In this document: positions 36,482-45,657 of the stretch, piece after piece
Numbering within the stretch: the first letter of the stretch is position 1
How the letters are laid out: the number at the start of each line of letters is the position of its first letter
Notes under the pieces: generated by a model
What the model was told of the DNA's origin: nothing
Database searches by the model: none
Seen by the model: only the letters and a program-made list of their open reading frames with translations
Source of the DNA: Firmicutes bacterium UBA4845
GTDB taxonomy: Bacteria; Bacillota; Clostridia; Tissierellales; Sedimentibacteraceae
Assembly: GCA_002399975.1 (NCBI GenBank)
Contig: DHER01000147.1
Span: 1-64,000, forward strand
Length of the DNA stretch: 64,000 nucleotides
Direction of reading: 5' to 3'
Program-made: the position numbers and the translations under genes

Positions 36482-37504
36482 CTAAAATTGTTTTAAGAAT
36501 CTTGCATCATTTTCAAACAATAATCTGATGTTCGGGATCCCGTACTTAACCATAGCAACTCTATCTATACCCATGCCAAATGCATATCCTGAATAAATTT
36601 CCGGGTCAATGCCGCAATTTCTCAAAACATTCGGGTGAGTCATGCCGCATCCCAAAAGCTCCAAGCTCCATCCGGTACCTTGACAAGCCGGGCACCCTTT
36701 GCCCATGCAAACAGGGCAGGATACATCTACCTCCGCACTGGGTTCTGTAAATGGAAAGTTATGAGGCCTGAACCTGGTCTTCATTTTACTTCCGAATAAT
36801 TCCCTTATAAATTGATCGATTGAATACTTTAGGTTTGCCAACGTAACTCCTTTATCCACAACAAGACATTCCATCTGATGAAACATCGGTGAATGAGTAT
36901 CGTCAACATCATCAGGGCGGAAAGTCCTGCCTGTGGACACCATTCTTATGGGAAGTTTTCCTTCCTTCATCACCCTTATTTCAACAGGCGATGTATGCGT
37001 CCTAAGTACCAAGTCGTCTGATATATAAAATGTATCCGACCTATCTCTTGACGGATGATCATAAGGAGCATTCAAGTCATCGAAATTATTACTTACGGTT
37101 TCAATTTCAGGACCATTAATTACATCATACCCCATGCGCATAAATACGTCCTCCAACTCTTCCTTGACTTGAAGCAAAGGATGCCTCCTTCCAATTTTGG
37201 GAATTCTTCCAGGAATTGTTACATCAATTACCTCTGTTTTTATTCTTCCCTGCTGCTCCTTAGCACTTATGTCCTCTTTCACAGATTTTATTTCTTCTTC
37301 AATTATCGTACGAACCTGATTTGCCAATTTGCCCATTTTAGGTCTTTCTTCTTTCGGCAGGCTGCCCATCAACCTTAAGATTAATGTAAGTTCTCCCTTT
37401 TTGCCTAAATACTGAATCCTTATTTTCTCAACATCGTCGTTGTCTCTGCATTCTTTTAATTGGTTTAAGGCTTCGATTTTTAATTTTAAAAGTTGTTCTT
37501 TCAT
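36482..37504 (-). CDS. pheS: Phenylalanine--tRNA ligase alpha subunit
   Basis: Catalytic subunit, class II fold, 340 aa. Motif 2 FRPDDVDDTHSPMFHQ, motif 3 GFGMGIDR written here as AFGMGIDRVAM, and PFTEPSAEVDV are present. A Cys pair cluster (CPVCMGKGCPACQG) in the catalytic domain could bind zinc, as in several Firmicutes. The start at 37504 follows AAAGGAGAATAC; an upstream in-frame ATG is less likely. Expression is controlled by the T-box upstream. Confidence 0.97.
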   Translation of the reverse strand: MKEQLLKLKIEALNQLKECRDNDDVEKIRIQYLGKKGELTLILRLMGSLPKEERPKMGKLANQVRTIIEEEIKSVKEDISAKEQQGRIKTEVIDVTIPGRIPKIGRRHPLLQVKEELEDVFMRMGYDVINGPEIETVSNNFDDLNAPYDHPSRDRSDTFYISDDLVLRTHTSPVEIRVMKEGKLPIRMVSTGRTFRPDDVDDTHSPMFHQMECLVVDKGVTLANLKYSIDQFIRELFGSKMKTRFRPHNFPFTEPSAEVDVSCPVCMGKGCPACQGTGWSLELLGCGMTHPNVLRNCGIDPEIYSGYAFGMGIDRVAMVKYGIPNIRLLFENDARFLKQF

Positions 37505-37570
37505 GTATTCTCCTTTCATTTTCTGCGATATTTGGTGTTATTAACTCTCCCAAACTTTAAATATGAACGC

Positions 37571-37855
37571 AAAAAGCTTCGCCTCTTAAGAGGCGAAGCT
37601 CGCGATACCACTCTAATTCGCTTTCAATTGACATTACAAACTCTATGCCATTTGAAAGCCTCATTTTATATAACGGTTCTTCCGTGCAAAACTACTTATT
37701 GTTCATTCTGCAGACTCCAAAGGGAATGTTAGGCATAAATGTTTAAAATCACTTACAGCCCCCGGTGATTTATCTCTTTGAAACATTGGATTATACCTAC
37801 TGAACTTTTTCATTGCCTAATATTTAATTATGGGAACAGCCCCTTAAAATTCATT
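37571..37855 (-). promoter_or_regulatory. T-box riboswitch upstream of pheS-pheT-lgt
   Basis: The minus strand carries the T-box sequence TAGAGTGGTATCGCG (37615-37601). It is followed directly by a perfect 13-bp terminator stem AGCTTCGCCTCTT/AAGAGGCGAAGCT and TTTTT. Upstream, TTAGGCA pairs with TGCCTAA to close a Stem I containing a GAAAAAGTTCAGTA-like segment. Uncharged tRNA-Phe is the expected effector; the specifier codon could not be fixed by eye. Confidence 0.9.
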
Positions 37856-37861
37856 AATGCC

Positions 37862-37890
37862 ATTATAGCAGAAGACTGTTTTTATTACAA
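37862..37890 (-). promoter_or_regulatory. Promoter of the pheST T-box leader
   Basis: Minus strand TTGTAA (37890-37885), 17-bp spacer, TATAAT (37867-37862). The -35 box overlaps the stop codon of the methyltransferase gene. Confidence 0.75.
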
Positions 37891-38673
37891 CAATTTTTTT
37901 CGTATTTCGTATATGCATATGCCTGCAGCAATGGATGCATTCAATGACTCGGCATTCCCGGTCATTTTTATGGTTATACTCATATCAGAGTTGTTTTGTA
38001 TTTCTTGAGAAACGCCGCTGCCCTCATTTCCTATTACCACGCATATTTTTTCACATTTTTCAACGTCATCAAAGGAATATTTGGAGTCAACAACAGTTGA
38101 AATTATTTTATAGCCAAAAGATTTAAGCTTGTTAATAATTCCCACATCCGAATCATCATATACAACAGGTACTCTGAATATTGCCCCTGCAGTTGCTCTT
38201 ACAGTCTTTGAATTATATGCATCGACACAGCCTCCATTTAATATTACGGCTGCAGGTCCAAATGCATCGGCAGTCCTTATAATGGTTCCAAGATTGCCCG
38301 GATCTTGAATCCTGTCGCACATAACTACAAATCTACCGGTTTCAATATAATTTATATGATCTTTCTTTTTAACTGCAGCCAAAACACCTTGAGCATGAAT
38401 CGTATTTGATATGCTGTCAAAAACTCTGTCTTCGCAAATTATCACTTCGATTCCAGTATTCATCGAATAACTGTAAAGTTCTATTATTTCCTTCTTATCA
38501 AAAGCACTCTTACAAAACACCAACAACTCTATGTATGAATTTTCTTTGATTGCCTCATTTACAAATTTTATCCCCTCAACCGTGAAGGCATTTGCCAAAT
38601 CCCGGCCTTTTTTCCGATTAAGAAAACGAACGTATTTAATTTTGCTGTTATCTTTACTTTTAATTATATCCAT
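37885..38673 (-). CDS. SpoU/TrmH-family RNA 2'-O-methyltransferase
   Basis: 262-aa SPOUT methyltransferase, probably acting on rRNA (RlmB/TsnR-like). It has an N-terminal substrate-binding domain (SKIKYVRFLNRKKGRD) and C-terminal knot motifs: DRIQDPGNLGTIIRTADAFG, VVIGNEGSGVS and SLNASIAAGICIYEI. The start at 38673 is chosen by homologue length and a GAAGGCGG upstream. Located between rplT and pheS, where such genes commonly sit in Firmicutes. Confidence 0.9.
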   Translation of the reverse strand: MDIIKSKDNSKIKYVRFLNRKKGRDLANAFTVEGIKFVNEAIKENSYIELLVFCKSAFDKKEIIELYSYSMNTGIEVIICEDRVFDSISNTIHAQGVLAAVKKKDHINYIETGRFVVMCDRIQDPGNLGTIIRTADAFGPAAVILNGGCVDAYNSKTVRATAGAIFRVPVVYDDSDVGIINKLKSFGYKIISTVVDSKYSFDDVEKCEKICVVIGNEGSGVSQEIQNNSDMSITIKMTGNAESLNASIAAGICIYEIRKKLL

Positions 38674-38867
38674 AGATATAACCGCCTTCATAACGAACAA
38701 TATATGTGCTGTCTTCCATATTACCATAGTAACAAAGTCTTACAGCCTTAAATTATAAATGCAATATAATTTTTTACAAAAAAGACTGCAACTCTGTATC
38801 TTCTGCTGTATATTACATCTTACATCCAATATTGCAATATTACAGTCTTAAGTTTTAAGTTTACAGT

Positions 38868-38900
38868 CTTATACTTCTTATACTTCTTATACTCTTATAC
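38868..38900. repeat. Short tandem repeat after rplT
   Basis: The 9-mer CTTATACTT is repeated almost exactly about 3.6 times (the third copy lacks one T). The adjacent sequence also repeats TTACAGTCTTA-like words (38840, 38860, and a variant at 38739). Noncoding. Confidence 0.85.
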
Positions 38901-38907
38901 AATTGTA

Positions 38908-39258
38908 TTAATTTGCTTTTACCTGTTCAACAAGGCTTGTAAATCCAGCCGGATCGGATATTGCCATTTCTGAAAGCATTTTTCTGTTAATTTCAATATT
39001 GTTTTGCTTCAAAAGATTTATGAATCTGCTGTATGACAAGCCATTTTGTCTAGCAGCAGCATTAATTCTTGCAATCCAAAGCTGTCTGAATTCTCTCTTT
39101 CTTAACTTTCTTCCAACGTAAGCATATGAAAGTGACTTCATAACTGCTTGATTAGCTGTTCTATATAATTTGCTTTTTGCTCCATAGTAACCTTTGGAAA
39201 GTTTCAATACTTTCCTATGATTTTTCTTAGCATTTACAGCTTTTTTAACTCTCGCCAT
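38908..39258 (-). CDS. rplT: 50S ribosomal protein L20
   Basis: 116 aa, begins MARVKKAVNAKKNHRK, with YGAKSKLYRTANQAVMKS and RDLWIARI-like RQLWIARINAAAR. Binds 23S rRNA and, in Firmicutes, represses its own operon by binding the infC leader. RBS AGGAGGAAAAGAAG. Confidence 0.98.
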   Translation of the reverse strand: MARVKKAVNAKKNHRKVLKLSKGYYGAKSKLYRTANQAVMKSLSYAYVGRKLRKREFRQLWIARINAAARQNGLSYSRFINLLKQNNIEINRKMLSEMAISDPAGFTSLVEQVKAN

Positions 39259-39285
39259 CTTCTTTTCCTCCTGTAATATTTCCGG

Positions 39286-39480
39286 TTAATATGGCAACAT
39301 TTTGCCTACTCTACCTTTATCCGAATCTGACACCAATGTGCTTTTTCTTAAATTTCTTATGGACTTAGGAGCTTTTTTACCTGTAAAGTGATTACTGCCG
39401 GATTTTGATCTCTTAAACTTGCCACTGCCTGTCTTTGTAAATCTTTTTGCTGCTGATCTATTAGTTTTTAATTTTGGCAT
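39286..39480 (-). CDS. rpmI: 50S ribosomal protein L35
   Basis: 64 aa, begins MPKLKTNRSAAKRF with a Lys/Ser/Gly-rich core. Middle gene of infC-rpmI-rplT. RBS AGGAGGAACTGTT. Confidence 0.97.
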   Translation of the reverse strand: MPKLKTNRSAAKRFTKTGSGKFKRSKSGSNHFTGKKAPKSIRNLRKSTLVSDSDKGRVGKMLPY

Positions 39481-39506
39481 AACAGTTCCTCCTTAATGTT
39501 ACTTAC

Positions 39507-40022
39507 TTAATGTTGTTTTTGTGGAGACAAAAACATAATCATGTTTCTGCCTTCCGCTTTTGGTTGCTTATCTATAACAGAATATTCCGATGTCATCTCA
39601 GCAAACTTCATCAGTACATCCCTGCCAACATCCATATGACCAAGTTCCCTGCCTCTAAAACGGATAACAACTTTTACCCTGTCGCCGTCTTCAAGAAATT
39701 TGCATGCATTTTTTGCTTTAACACTTAAGTCATGCTCCTCAATTTTGGGAGTCATCCTGATTTCTTTTACATTAATAGTTTTTTGTTTCTTTTTAGATTC
39801 TTTTTCCTTCTTTGCCTGAGCATACTTATATTTGCCATAATTCATAATCCTGCAAACAGGCGGCTTTGAATTAGGCGATACATTCACCAGGTCCAATTTT
39901 TTACTTTCAGCAATTTTTAAAGCTTCTTTAACACTGATAATGCCTAACTGGCTTCCATCAGAGTCAATAGCTCTTACTTCCTTTTCACGAATTTGTTCGT
40001 TGATCTGAAGTTCTTTTATAAT
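39507..40022 (-). CDS. infC: Translation initiation factor IF-3, ATT start codon
   Basis: Prevents premature subunit joining and proofreads start codons. A frame beginning at the first common start codon would give only 129 aa and lose the N-terminal domain. Reading upstream gives IKELQINEQIREKEVRAID, the conserved IF3 N-terminus, starting at ATT (40022) 5 bases after GGAGG; this makes 171 aa, the normal length. A rare start codon is the known basis of IF3 autoregulation. C-terminal motifs include NYGKYKYAQ, KIEEHDL and RFRGRE. Confidence 0.95.
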   Translation of the reverse strand: MIKELQINEQIREKEVRAIDSDGSQLGIISVKEALKIAESKKLDLVNVSPNSKPPVCRIMNYGKYKYAQAKKEKESKKKQKTINVKEIRMTPKIEEHDLSVKAKNACKFLEDGDRVKVVIRFRGRELGHMDVGRDVLMKFAEMTSEYSVIDKQPKAEGRNMIMFLSPQKQH

Positions 40023-40061
40023 TTACACCTCCAATAATTATCTGTTGGCACATTGTTGACA

Positions 40062-40180
40062 AAATAAAAAAGACAGCCAAAATCACCGCTATCTTCAAAT
40101 AATACAAAATATTTATTCATTAACCCTGTTAACAGTCAGATAACGCCGCAGGGTGAGAAGCGGTTACTTCTTCTTCAACT
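40062..40180 (-). promoter_or_regulatory. L20 leader (autoregulatory attenuator of infC-rpmI-rplT)
   Basis: The minus-strand leader contains GTAACCGCTTCTCACC, which can pair with AGCGGTGA near the 3' end. The latter region alternatively forms an AGATAGC/GCTGTCT terminator stem (40094-40071) followed by a T-rich tract. This matches the known Firmicute L20 leader, where L20 binding favours termination. Confidence 0.85.
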
Positions 40181-40186
40181 AAATTT

Positions 40187-40215
40187 AGTATATACAACAT
40201 TACAATAAATGTCAA
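40187..40215 (-). promoter_or_regulatory. Promoter of the infC operon
   Basis: Minus strand perfect TTGACA (40215-40210), 17-bp spacer, TATACT (40192-40187). Confidence 0.8.
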
Positions 40216-40301
40216 CAATTATTTATTTAATTATGTCATAACTTTTCATGTTATGGAAAAGATAAATTTATCAAAAGAAATTATGCATCTAAGGAGGTAA
40301 A

Positions 40302-41861
40302 ATGAAAAATAAATATTTTTATTTAACAGTTTTGTTTTTTATATATAATATTATTATTCTTATAATATCAAACAAATATCCTTTATCATTGTTATTTTTT
40401 GTTCCCATGCTGTTTTATGCAGGGTTTATGCTTAAAACATTTTTTTCTTACAAAAGAAAAAACAAGGACACTTCGAATATGTTTATAGAAGAATCAAATG
40501 GTAACGTAAATTCAACTTCATACTTTGAAAAAAAGAAAGCTGATGAGCCTAAAATACAGATAGGATTTGACGACGTAGCAGGATTAGATGAAATAAAAGA
40601 AGATCTGATGGATGTTATTGATTTTTTAAATAATGAGGAAAAATATAGATCAATGGATGCAAAAGTTCCCAGAGGTATTTTGCTTTATGGACCTCCGGGA
40701 ACAGGTAAAACGCTAATAGCTAAGGCTATAGCCGGTGAAGCAAAAGCAACATTTATATATTCAAGCGGATCGGAATTTGTAGAAAAGTATGTGGGCGTTG
40801 GCGCAAAAAGAGTTCGAATGATTTTTGAAAGAGCTAAAAAAGAAGCACCAAGCATTATATTTATAGATGAAATAGATGCTCTCGGTGCCAAAAGGAATAC
40901 AGAAAGCAATAATGAAAAAGATCAAACTTTAAACCAGCTGCTAATTGAACTGGACGGATTTAACAATGTAAGCAACGTTATTGTAATAGCAGCAACAAAC
41001 AGAATGGACCTGTTGGATGAAGCATTATTAAGGCCCGGTAGATTTGACAGAAAAATATATGTGGGAAATCCAAACTTCCATTCACGATTAGAAATTTTAA
41101 AGGTCCATACCAAAAACAAACCACTTGATAAAAAAGTACAGCTTAATGACATAGCCACAAAAACTCACGGCTTTTCTGGCGCACAGCTTGCCAATATTGC
41201 AAATGAAGCAGCATTGAAAGCCGTTAAGGATAAATCAAAGAAAATTAATGTTGAAAACTTTGAGTTTGCTATTGAAAAGATCGCAGCGGGTTTGGAAGTC
41301 AAACATTCTACTGTCTCTGAAAAAGAAAAAAAAATTGTCGCTTTTCACGAAGCAGGCCACGCTGTTACGGCAAAGATACTTAATATAGACAAAGTGCAGA
41401 AAATTTCAATTATACCAAGAGATAAAGCCTTAGGATATGTACTTAAGTTCCCAACTGAAGATAAATTCCTATATACTAAAATGGAACTCTGTGACAAGAT
41501 TACGGTACTTCTTGCAGGCAGGGCATCGGAAGAAATATTCCTGGGAGAAGTTTCAACCGGAGCTTCAAACGACCTTAAAGAATCTACCAATATTATCTAT
41601 GAAATAATCTGTAGTTACGGAATGGGAAAGAATACTAAAAACACCTGTATCGACGAAAGACTGTTCAAATATTTTTTGAGCAGCATAAAAGATGAAGCAG
41701 CTGAAATGGCAAAAGATGCGTACGAAAAAGCCTTGTCCTTAATAAGGCAAAACGAAACTGTAGTGATAAAAATAGCCGAATACCTCATAAAAAATGAAAC
41801 CATGAATGCTGAAGAATTAGATGAACTAATGGATGAAAAAAAGAAAATCGCCATTATATGA
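40302..41861 (+). CDS. FtsH-like AAA+ metalloprotease lacking the extracytoplasmic domain
   Basis: 519 aa. Two membrane helices lie at about residues 6-22 and 29-48, separated by only a few residues (NKYP), so the usual FtsH external domain is missing. The AAA domain has Walker A GPPGTGKT (about 134), IIFIDEIDAL, the pore motif FVEKYVGVG and the Arg fingers RPGRFDR. The M41 protease domain has HEAGH (about 351) and the third zinc ligand in STGASNDL. It is a second copy beside the canonical ftsH at 50-51.8 kb and more divergent. RBS AAGGAGGTAAA. Its orientation is opposite to both flanking genes, so it is transcribed alone. Confidence 0.9.
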   Translation: MKNKYFYLTVLFFIYNIIILIISNKYPLSLLFFVPMLFYAGFMLKTFFSYKRKNKDTSNMFIEESNGNVNSTSYFEKKKADEPKIQIGFDDVAGLDEIKEDLMDVIDFLNNEEKYRSMDAKVPRGILLYGPPGTGKTLIAKAIAGEAKATFIYSSGSEFVEKYVGVGAKRVRMIFERAKKEAPSIIFIDEIDALGAKRNTESNNEKDQTLNQLLIELDGFNNVSNVIVIAATNRMDLLDEALLRPGRFDRKIYVGNPNFHSRLEILKVHTKNKPLDKKVQLNDIATKTHGFSGAQLANIANEAALKAVKDKSKKINVENFEFAIEKIAAGLEVKHSTVSEKEKKIVAFHEAGHAVTAKILNIDKVQKISIIPRDKALGYVLKFPTEDKFLYTKMELCDKITVLLAGRASEEIFLGEVSTGASNDLKESTNIIYEIICSYGMGKNTKNTCIDERLFKYFLSSIKDEAAEMAKDAYEKALSLIRQNETVVIKIAEYLIKNETMNAEELDELMDEKKKIAII

Positions 41862-41997
41862 CAATGGCTGAATAAGTAAAAAGCGATTGATCTACATAGG
41901 AAAGACATAACATGCCCTCTTACAATTGCATATCGATCGCTTATATATTTAGATATTATAATTTAAATTGATAATCAATATTTATGTTATAAATTTA

Positions 41998-43119
41998 TCA
42001 ATAATAGCCCATAGGGTCTTTTCTTATACCGTTAACTCTCACTTCTAAATGAAGGTGGTTTCCTGTTGAATATCCTGTAGATCCTACCAATGCTATCTGT
42101 TCTCCTCTTGAAACAGCTTGTCCCGTGCCTGCAAGCAATTTGGAGCAATGACCATAAAGCGTAGAAATACCTCCGCCGTGGTCAACTATTATGTAATTCC
42201 CATATGAGCTGTGCCAACCTGCATATATTACAACACCGTCATTTGCACAAAGAACGGGAGTACCACGTGGTGCAGGTATATCAGTACCACCGTGGGTTGT
42301 CCAAGTTCCCGATATAGGATCGGATCTGCTGCCAAACCGCGATGAAATACTATAATATCCAGAAAGCGGCCATCCCAATTCTCCTCCTGCGTAATCCACC
42401 GATCGCTGTGCAGCTAAAATATCCCTTTCAATCTGCTTTGACTGCTCCTCCATCGCGGCCTGCTGCCTCTGCATTTCCTCAATATTACCTTGTAAGCTCG
42501 TCATGTAAATTTCTTTAGAGCGAGAAGCAACCAAAACCTCATTTTGTTTCGAATTTAAATTATTTATTACCGCAGTAAGTTCCATTTCTTCTGTTTCCTG
42601 CTGAGCCTTCAAGTCCTCAACCTGCTGTTTCTGCTGTCCGATGCTTTTAATCAAATCAACATCACTTTCAACAATATACTGAATCATGTCCATTCTTGTT
42701 AAAGCATCGATAAGATTTTCAGAATTTAACAAAACTTCTAAATAACCTGAATTTCCGTTTTTGTACATGGCCCTAAGGCGTTTTTCCAACAATTCATTAT
42801 TATCATCTAACTCTTTATTCAGTTTGGCAACTTTCTGTTTTGAATCTGCTATCTTCATAGTTATTTCCTGTTTTTGAAGTTCATAATTTTCAGCCTCTAA
42901 ATTCAGAGCCCTCAATTCGCCATCCAAAGCATCAATTTCCTTCTGTACATTTTTTTGTTCACCCTTAAGAGCATCCGACTGCTGACGGATTTCATTAATT
43001 TCCTTATCTATAGAATTTTGCTTTTGTTTCAAATCAGAAATACTTCCTCCTGCGGCAACAGGAAAAATACTCAATACCAACATAGTCAGCAAAGTAAAAA
43101 CAATACTTTTTTTAAACAT
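41998..43119 (-). CDS. Coiled-coil murein hydrolase with M23 (LytM) domain, FtsEX partner
   Basis: 373 aa with an N-terminal signal peptide (SIVFTLLTMLVLSIFPVAA), two long coiled-coil stretches (about residues 30-115 and 165-235) and a C-terminal M23 peptidase domain. Zinc ligands are seen in HGGTDIPAP and HLHLEVRVNG, with YGHCSKLL between. This is the architecture of EnvC/PcsB/CwlO-type hydrolases that are switched on by FtsEX. It follows ftsX by 9 bp, which supports that role. RBS AGGAGTGGAAA. Confidence 0.92.
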   Translation of the reverse strand: MFKKSIVFTLLTMLVLSIFPVAAGGSISDLKQKQNSIDKEINEIRQQSDALKGEQKNVQKEIDALDGELRALNLEAENYELQKQEITMKIADSKQKVAKLNKELDDNNELLEKRLRAMYKNGNSGYLEVLLNSENLIDALTRMDMIQYIVESDVDLIKSIGQQKQQVEDLKAQQETEEMELTAVINNLNSKQNEVLVASRSKEIYMTSLQGNIEEMQRQQAAMEEQSKQIERDILAAQRSVDYAGGELGWPLSGYYSISSRFGSRSDPISGTWTTHGGTDIPAPRGTPVLCANDGVVIYAGWHSSYGNYIIVDHGGGISTLYGHCSKLLAGTGQAVSRGEQIALVGSTGYSTGNHLHLEVRVNGIRKDPMGYY

Positions 43120-43128
43120 TTTCCACTC

Positions 43129-44034
43129 CTAAACACTTAAAAATTTTTTCAAAGAAATCAAGCTTCCTAAAACTCCTATACCGATTCCCATAGTTAAAAA
43201 TATAATTATTAAATCTTTAAGAATCATATCAATGCCTACTATATAACCAGACATACCTACCATCATCATCATATAGCGGTCTGACAGATAATTTAAAATA
43301 TAGTTATAACTAAAGGAAATTATCAGTATCGCAATTAAAGAACCTATGAACCCTAGCATGATGCCTTCAATCATGAACGGGCCTCTCACATACCCATTCG
43401 TTGCTCCAACATACTGCATTAGTTCTATTTCCTTGTGTCTGTTAAGCACCGTTACCTTTATCGTATTTGATATTATGAATACACTTATCAGCAGAAGGAT
43501 TAAAATAATCCACCCCCCTATTTTTTTTATAAAATCGGCAATTTTTATTAATTTATCAACTGCTTCATCATAATACCTGATCCCCTCAACACCTTCAAAA
43601 CTTTGAATCTTCTCCTCAACATACTCCGACTTGCTCACATCTTCCAACTGAATAATATATGTGTTGGGAAGCGGGTTCCTCTTTAAATCCTCTAGTATAT
43701 AGGCTTCATCCCCCAAGTCTTTTTTCAGCTGCTCAAGTGCATAGTCTTTTGTCTGAAAAGATACTTCCATTACACCATCAATTTTTTTGAAAGCTTTTCC
43801 CATTTCTTCTATTTGTTTTTCATCTGTATCATCAAGCAGGTACACCACTACTTCATCGAAAGTTTCCTTTGCTCCAAAAGCAAGGCTGTTTACATTTAGA
43901 ACAATAATCAATACAAATCCAAGTATGATTAAAACTGCCGTAACGGAACTTATTGATGCAAGCCCCATCATACGGTTTCTCCATATGCTCTTAAACGCCT
44001 GCTTGAAAATATATTTAATTTTCTTTAGACTCAT
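43129..44034 (-). CDS. ftsX: Cell division ABC transporter permease FtsX
   Basis: 301 aa with four membrane helices and a large outside loop after the first (about residues 45-155). The start MSLKKIKYIFKQAFKSIWRN resembles other FtsX proteins and follows AAGGGGATGTATTG. It overlaps ftsE by 20 bp. It transmits ATP hydrolysis by FtsE to the murein hydrolase encoded next. Confidence 0.94.
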   Translation of the reverse strand: MSLKKIKYIFKQAFKSIWRNRMMGLASISSVTAVLIILGFVLIIVLNVNSLAFGAKETFDEVVVYLLDDTDEKQIEEMGKAFKKIDGVMEVSFQTKDYALEQLKKDLGDEAYILEDLKRNPLPNTYIIQLEDVSKSEYVEEKIQSFEGVEGIRYYDEAVDKLIKIADFIKKIGGWIILILLLISVFIISNTIKVTVLNRHKEIELMQYVGATNGYVRGPFMIEGIMLGFIGSLIAILIISFSYNYILNYLSDRYMMMMVGMSGYIVGIDMILKDLIIIFLTMGIGIGVLGSLISLKKFLSV

Positions 44035-44710
44035 CAATACATCCCCTTGTTTTGATATCTCTGATAATGACTCCGCGTTTAAGTTCAACAATTCTTTTCT
44101 GACAACTGTTGACTATATTCATATCATGTGTAGCCATTATAACTGTTGTCCCTCTTTTATTTATTTCAGTGAGGATTTTTATTATTTCCTTAGATGTTTC
44201 AGCATCCAGGTTTCCGGTAGGCTCGTCCGCAATTATGGCCTCAGGTTTGTTAATAACGGCCCTTGCTATGGCAACCCTTTGCTGTTCACCCCCCGACAGT
44301 TCGTCAGGGTAATATTTAGCTTTATCGCTTAAGCCCACCATGCTAAGGACCAATGGTACTTCTCTTCTTATGGTTTTTGAATCACAGCATATCATTTCCA
44401 TTGCAAATGCAACATTTTCATAGACGGTCAATTTAGGCAGCAGCCTATAATCCTGAAAAACAAATCCCATTTTTCTTCTATACTTAGCCACATTTCTTTT
44501 TTTTATCTTTGTTATATTCTGACCACTATATGTAATAACTCCATCACTTGGATTTATTTCTCTCAATAAAAGCTTAATCAAGGTACTTTTGCCGGCACCG
44601 CTTTTTCCAACTATAAATAAAAATTCGCCGTCCTGTATTTTTAAGTTAATATCTTTTACTGCTGTAAACTCCTTTTTATACACTTTAGATACGTTACAAA
44701 ACTCTATCAC
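44015..44710 (-). CDS. ftsE: Cell division ATP-binding protein FtsE, GTG start
   Basis: 231 aa ABC ATPase: Walker A GKSGAGKST (about residue 36), signature LSGGEQQRVA, Walker B AIIADEPTGNLD. The GTG at 44710 gives the usual MIEFCNVSKVY beginning and follows AAGAGGTGTAACA; an ATG 6 codons earlier has no RBS. A TATAAT at 44739-44734 with a weak -35 suggests a promoter just upstream. Confidence 0.95.
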   Translation of the reverse strand: MIEFCNVSKVYKKEFTAVKDINLKIQDGEFLFIVGKSGAGKSTLIKLLLREINPSDGVITYSGQNITKIKKRNVAKYRRKMGFVFQDYRLLPKLTVYENVAFAMEMICCDSKTIRREVPLVLSMVGLSDKAKYYPDELSGGEQQRVAIARAVINKPEAIIADEPTGNLDAETSKEIIKILTEINKRGTTVIMATHDMNIVNSCQKRIVELKRGVIIRDIKTRGCIDESKEN

Positions 44711-44994
44711 TGTTACACCTCTTACCACTAACTATTATATAACACCTTTTGACAAAAATACAACTACTATTATTTTATTTTACTTTATTTTTGAACAAAA
44801 TGGAATACCTTTTTTTGGATTAATCAAAAAACTATGGAAAGTCTATAATTTAAAAACATTAAAAAATAAGAACCTCCACTGAAGCTCAATATGACAATGT
44901 CATCTTATAAGCGCAGAGAAAGATCTCATAAAAAACATATCTATATAATTTGTTTGTCCATGTTTGGTTATTTGTTTATAAGCATTTACAATTT

Positions 44995-45432
44995 TTAATT
45001 CTTATATTCTCTTTCCAGCACAACCTTCTGTGGCAATTCTTCCATTTCTGCTTTTACAACGGCAAATGGATATGTAAGAATTTGAGCTGTAACATCTCCG
45101 GGTTTCGGGTCTTTATATTTAGCGTATACCGTCAATACTTTTTCACCGTTTTCTTCAGTTAGTATCAGTTTGTCAATTTCAACTTCATAGCCTGCAGTAT
45201 TTTTTTCTCCTCTTGTTACTACGACATATATTTCATCATTAATTTTTGCCACTAATGCTTTTTCCTTCATCCTGTAATTTGGCAAAACTTCTGTAATTTG
45301 TTTAGGCACGTTTTCAGGTTCAACAGTTTCAAACCCCACCTTTTCTACATCCTTTCCTCTGAAGTATCTGATAAAGAATAAAAGAGCAGCTATAAATACA
45401 ATAATCGCAATCACGGTTACAATTCTTTTCAT
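44995..45432 (-). CDS. Membrane-anchored PrcB-C-like domain protein
   Basis: 145 aa. One N-terminal membrane helix (IVTVIAIIVFIAALLFFI) is followed by a small beta-rich domain with VVVTRGEKNTAGYEVEI, KDPKPGD and QILTYPFAVVK. This pattern (a GYxVxI strand and a YPxAVVK strand) resembles the C-terminal domain of PrcB, a protease-complex subunit, found in many Firmicute envelope proteins. The function is unknown. The start at 45432 follows AGGGGATGTTT. It appears to be its own transcription unit. Confidence 0.6.
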   Translation of the reverse strand: MKRIVTVIAIIVFIAALLFFIRYFRGKDVEKVGFETVEPENVPKQITEVLPNYRMKEKALVAKINDEIYVVVTRGEKNTAGYEVEIDKLILTEENGEKVLTVYAKYKDPKPGDVTAQILTYPFAVVKAEMEELPQKVVLEREYKN

Positions 45433-45533
45433 AAACATCCCCCTATTTATGTACTTCTTTATATTTTATTCTTTCATTTCAAAATTATGCTAAATAGTAA
45501 AGAGTTTGTTTACAAAATGTCTTAATAAAGTAT

Positions 45534-45563
45534 TTGACATTTGAGCTTGTCTTTAAGTATAAT
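45534..45563 (+). promoter_or_regulatory. Predicted promoter of the 130-aa CxxC protein gene
   Basis: Perfect TTGACA, an 18-bp spacer and perfect TATAAT, about 95 bp before the start codon. Confidence 0.75.
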
Positions 45564-45657
45564 TTAATATATGAGGTATTAATTTCTCGTTTAAATACTC
45601 ACAGAGTTTTTAATAAAAAATATTAAATATTTATGTTAAGAAGGGAGTTGAAAATAC

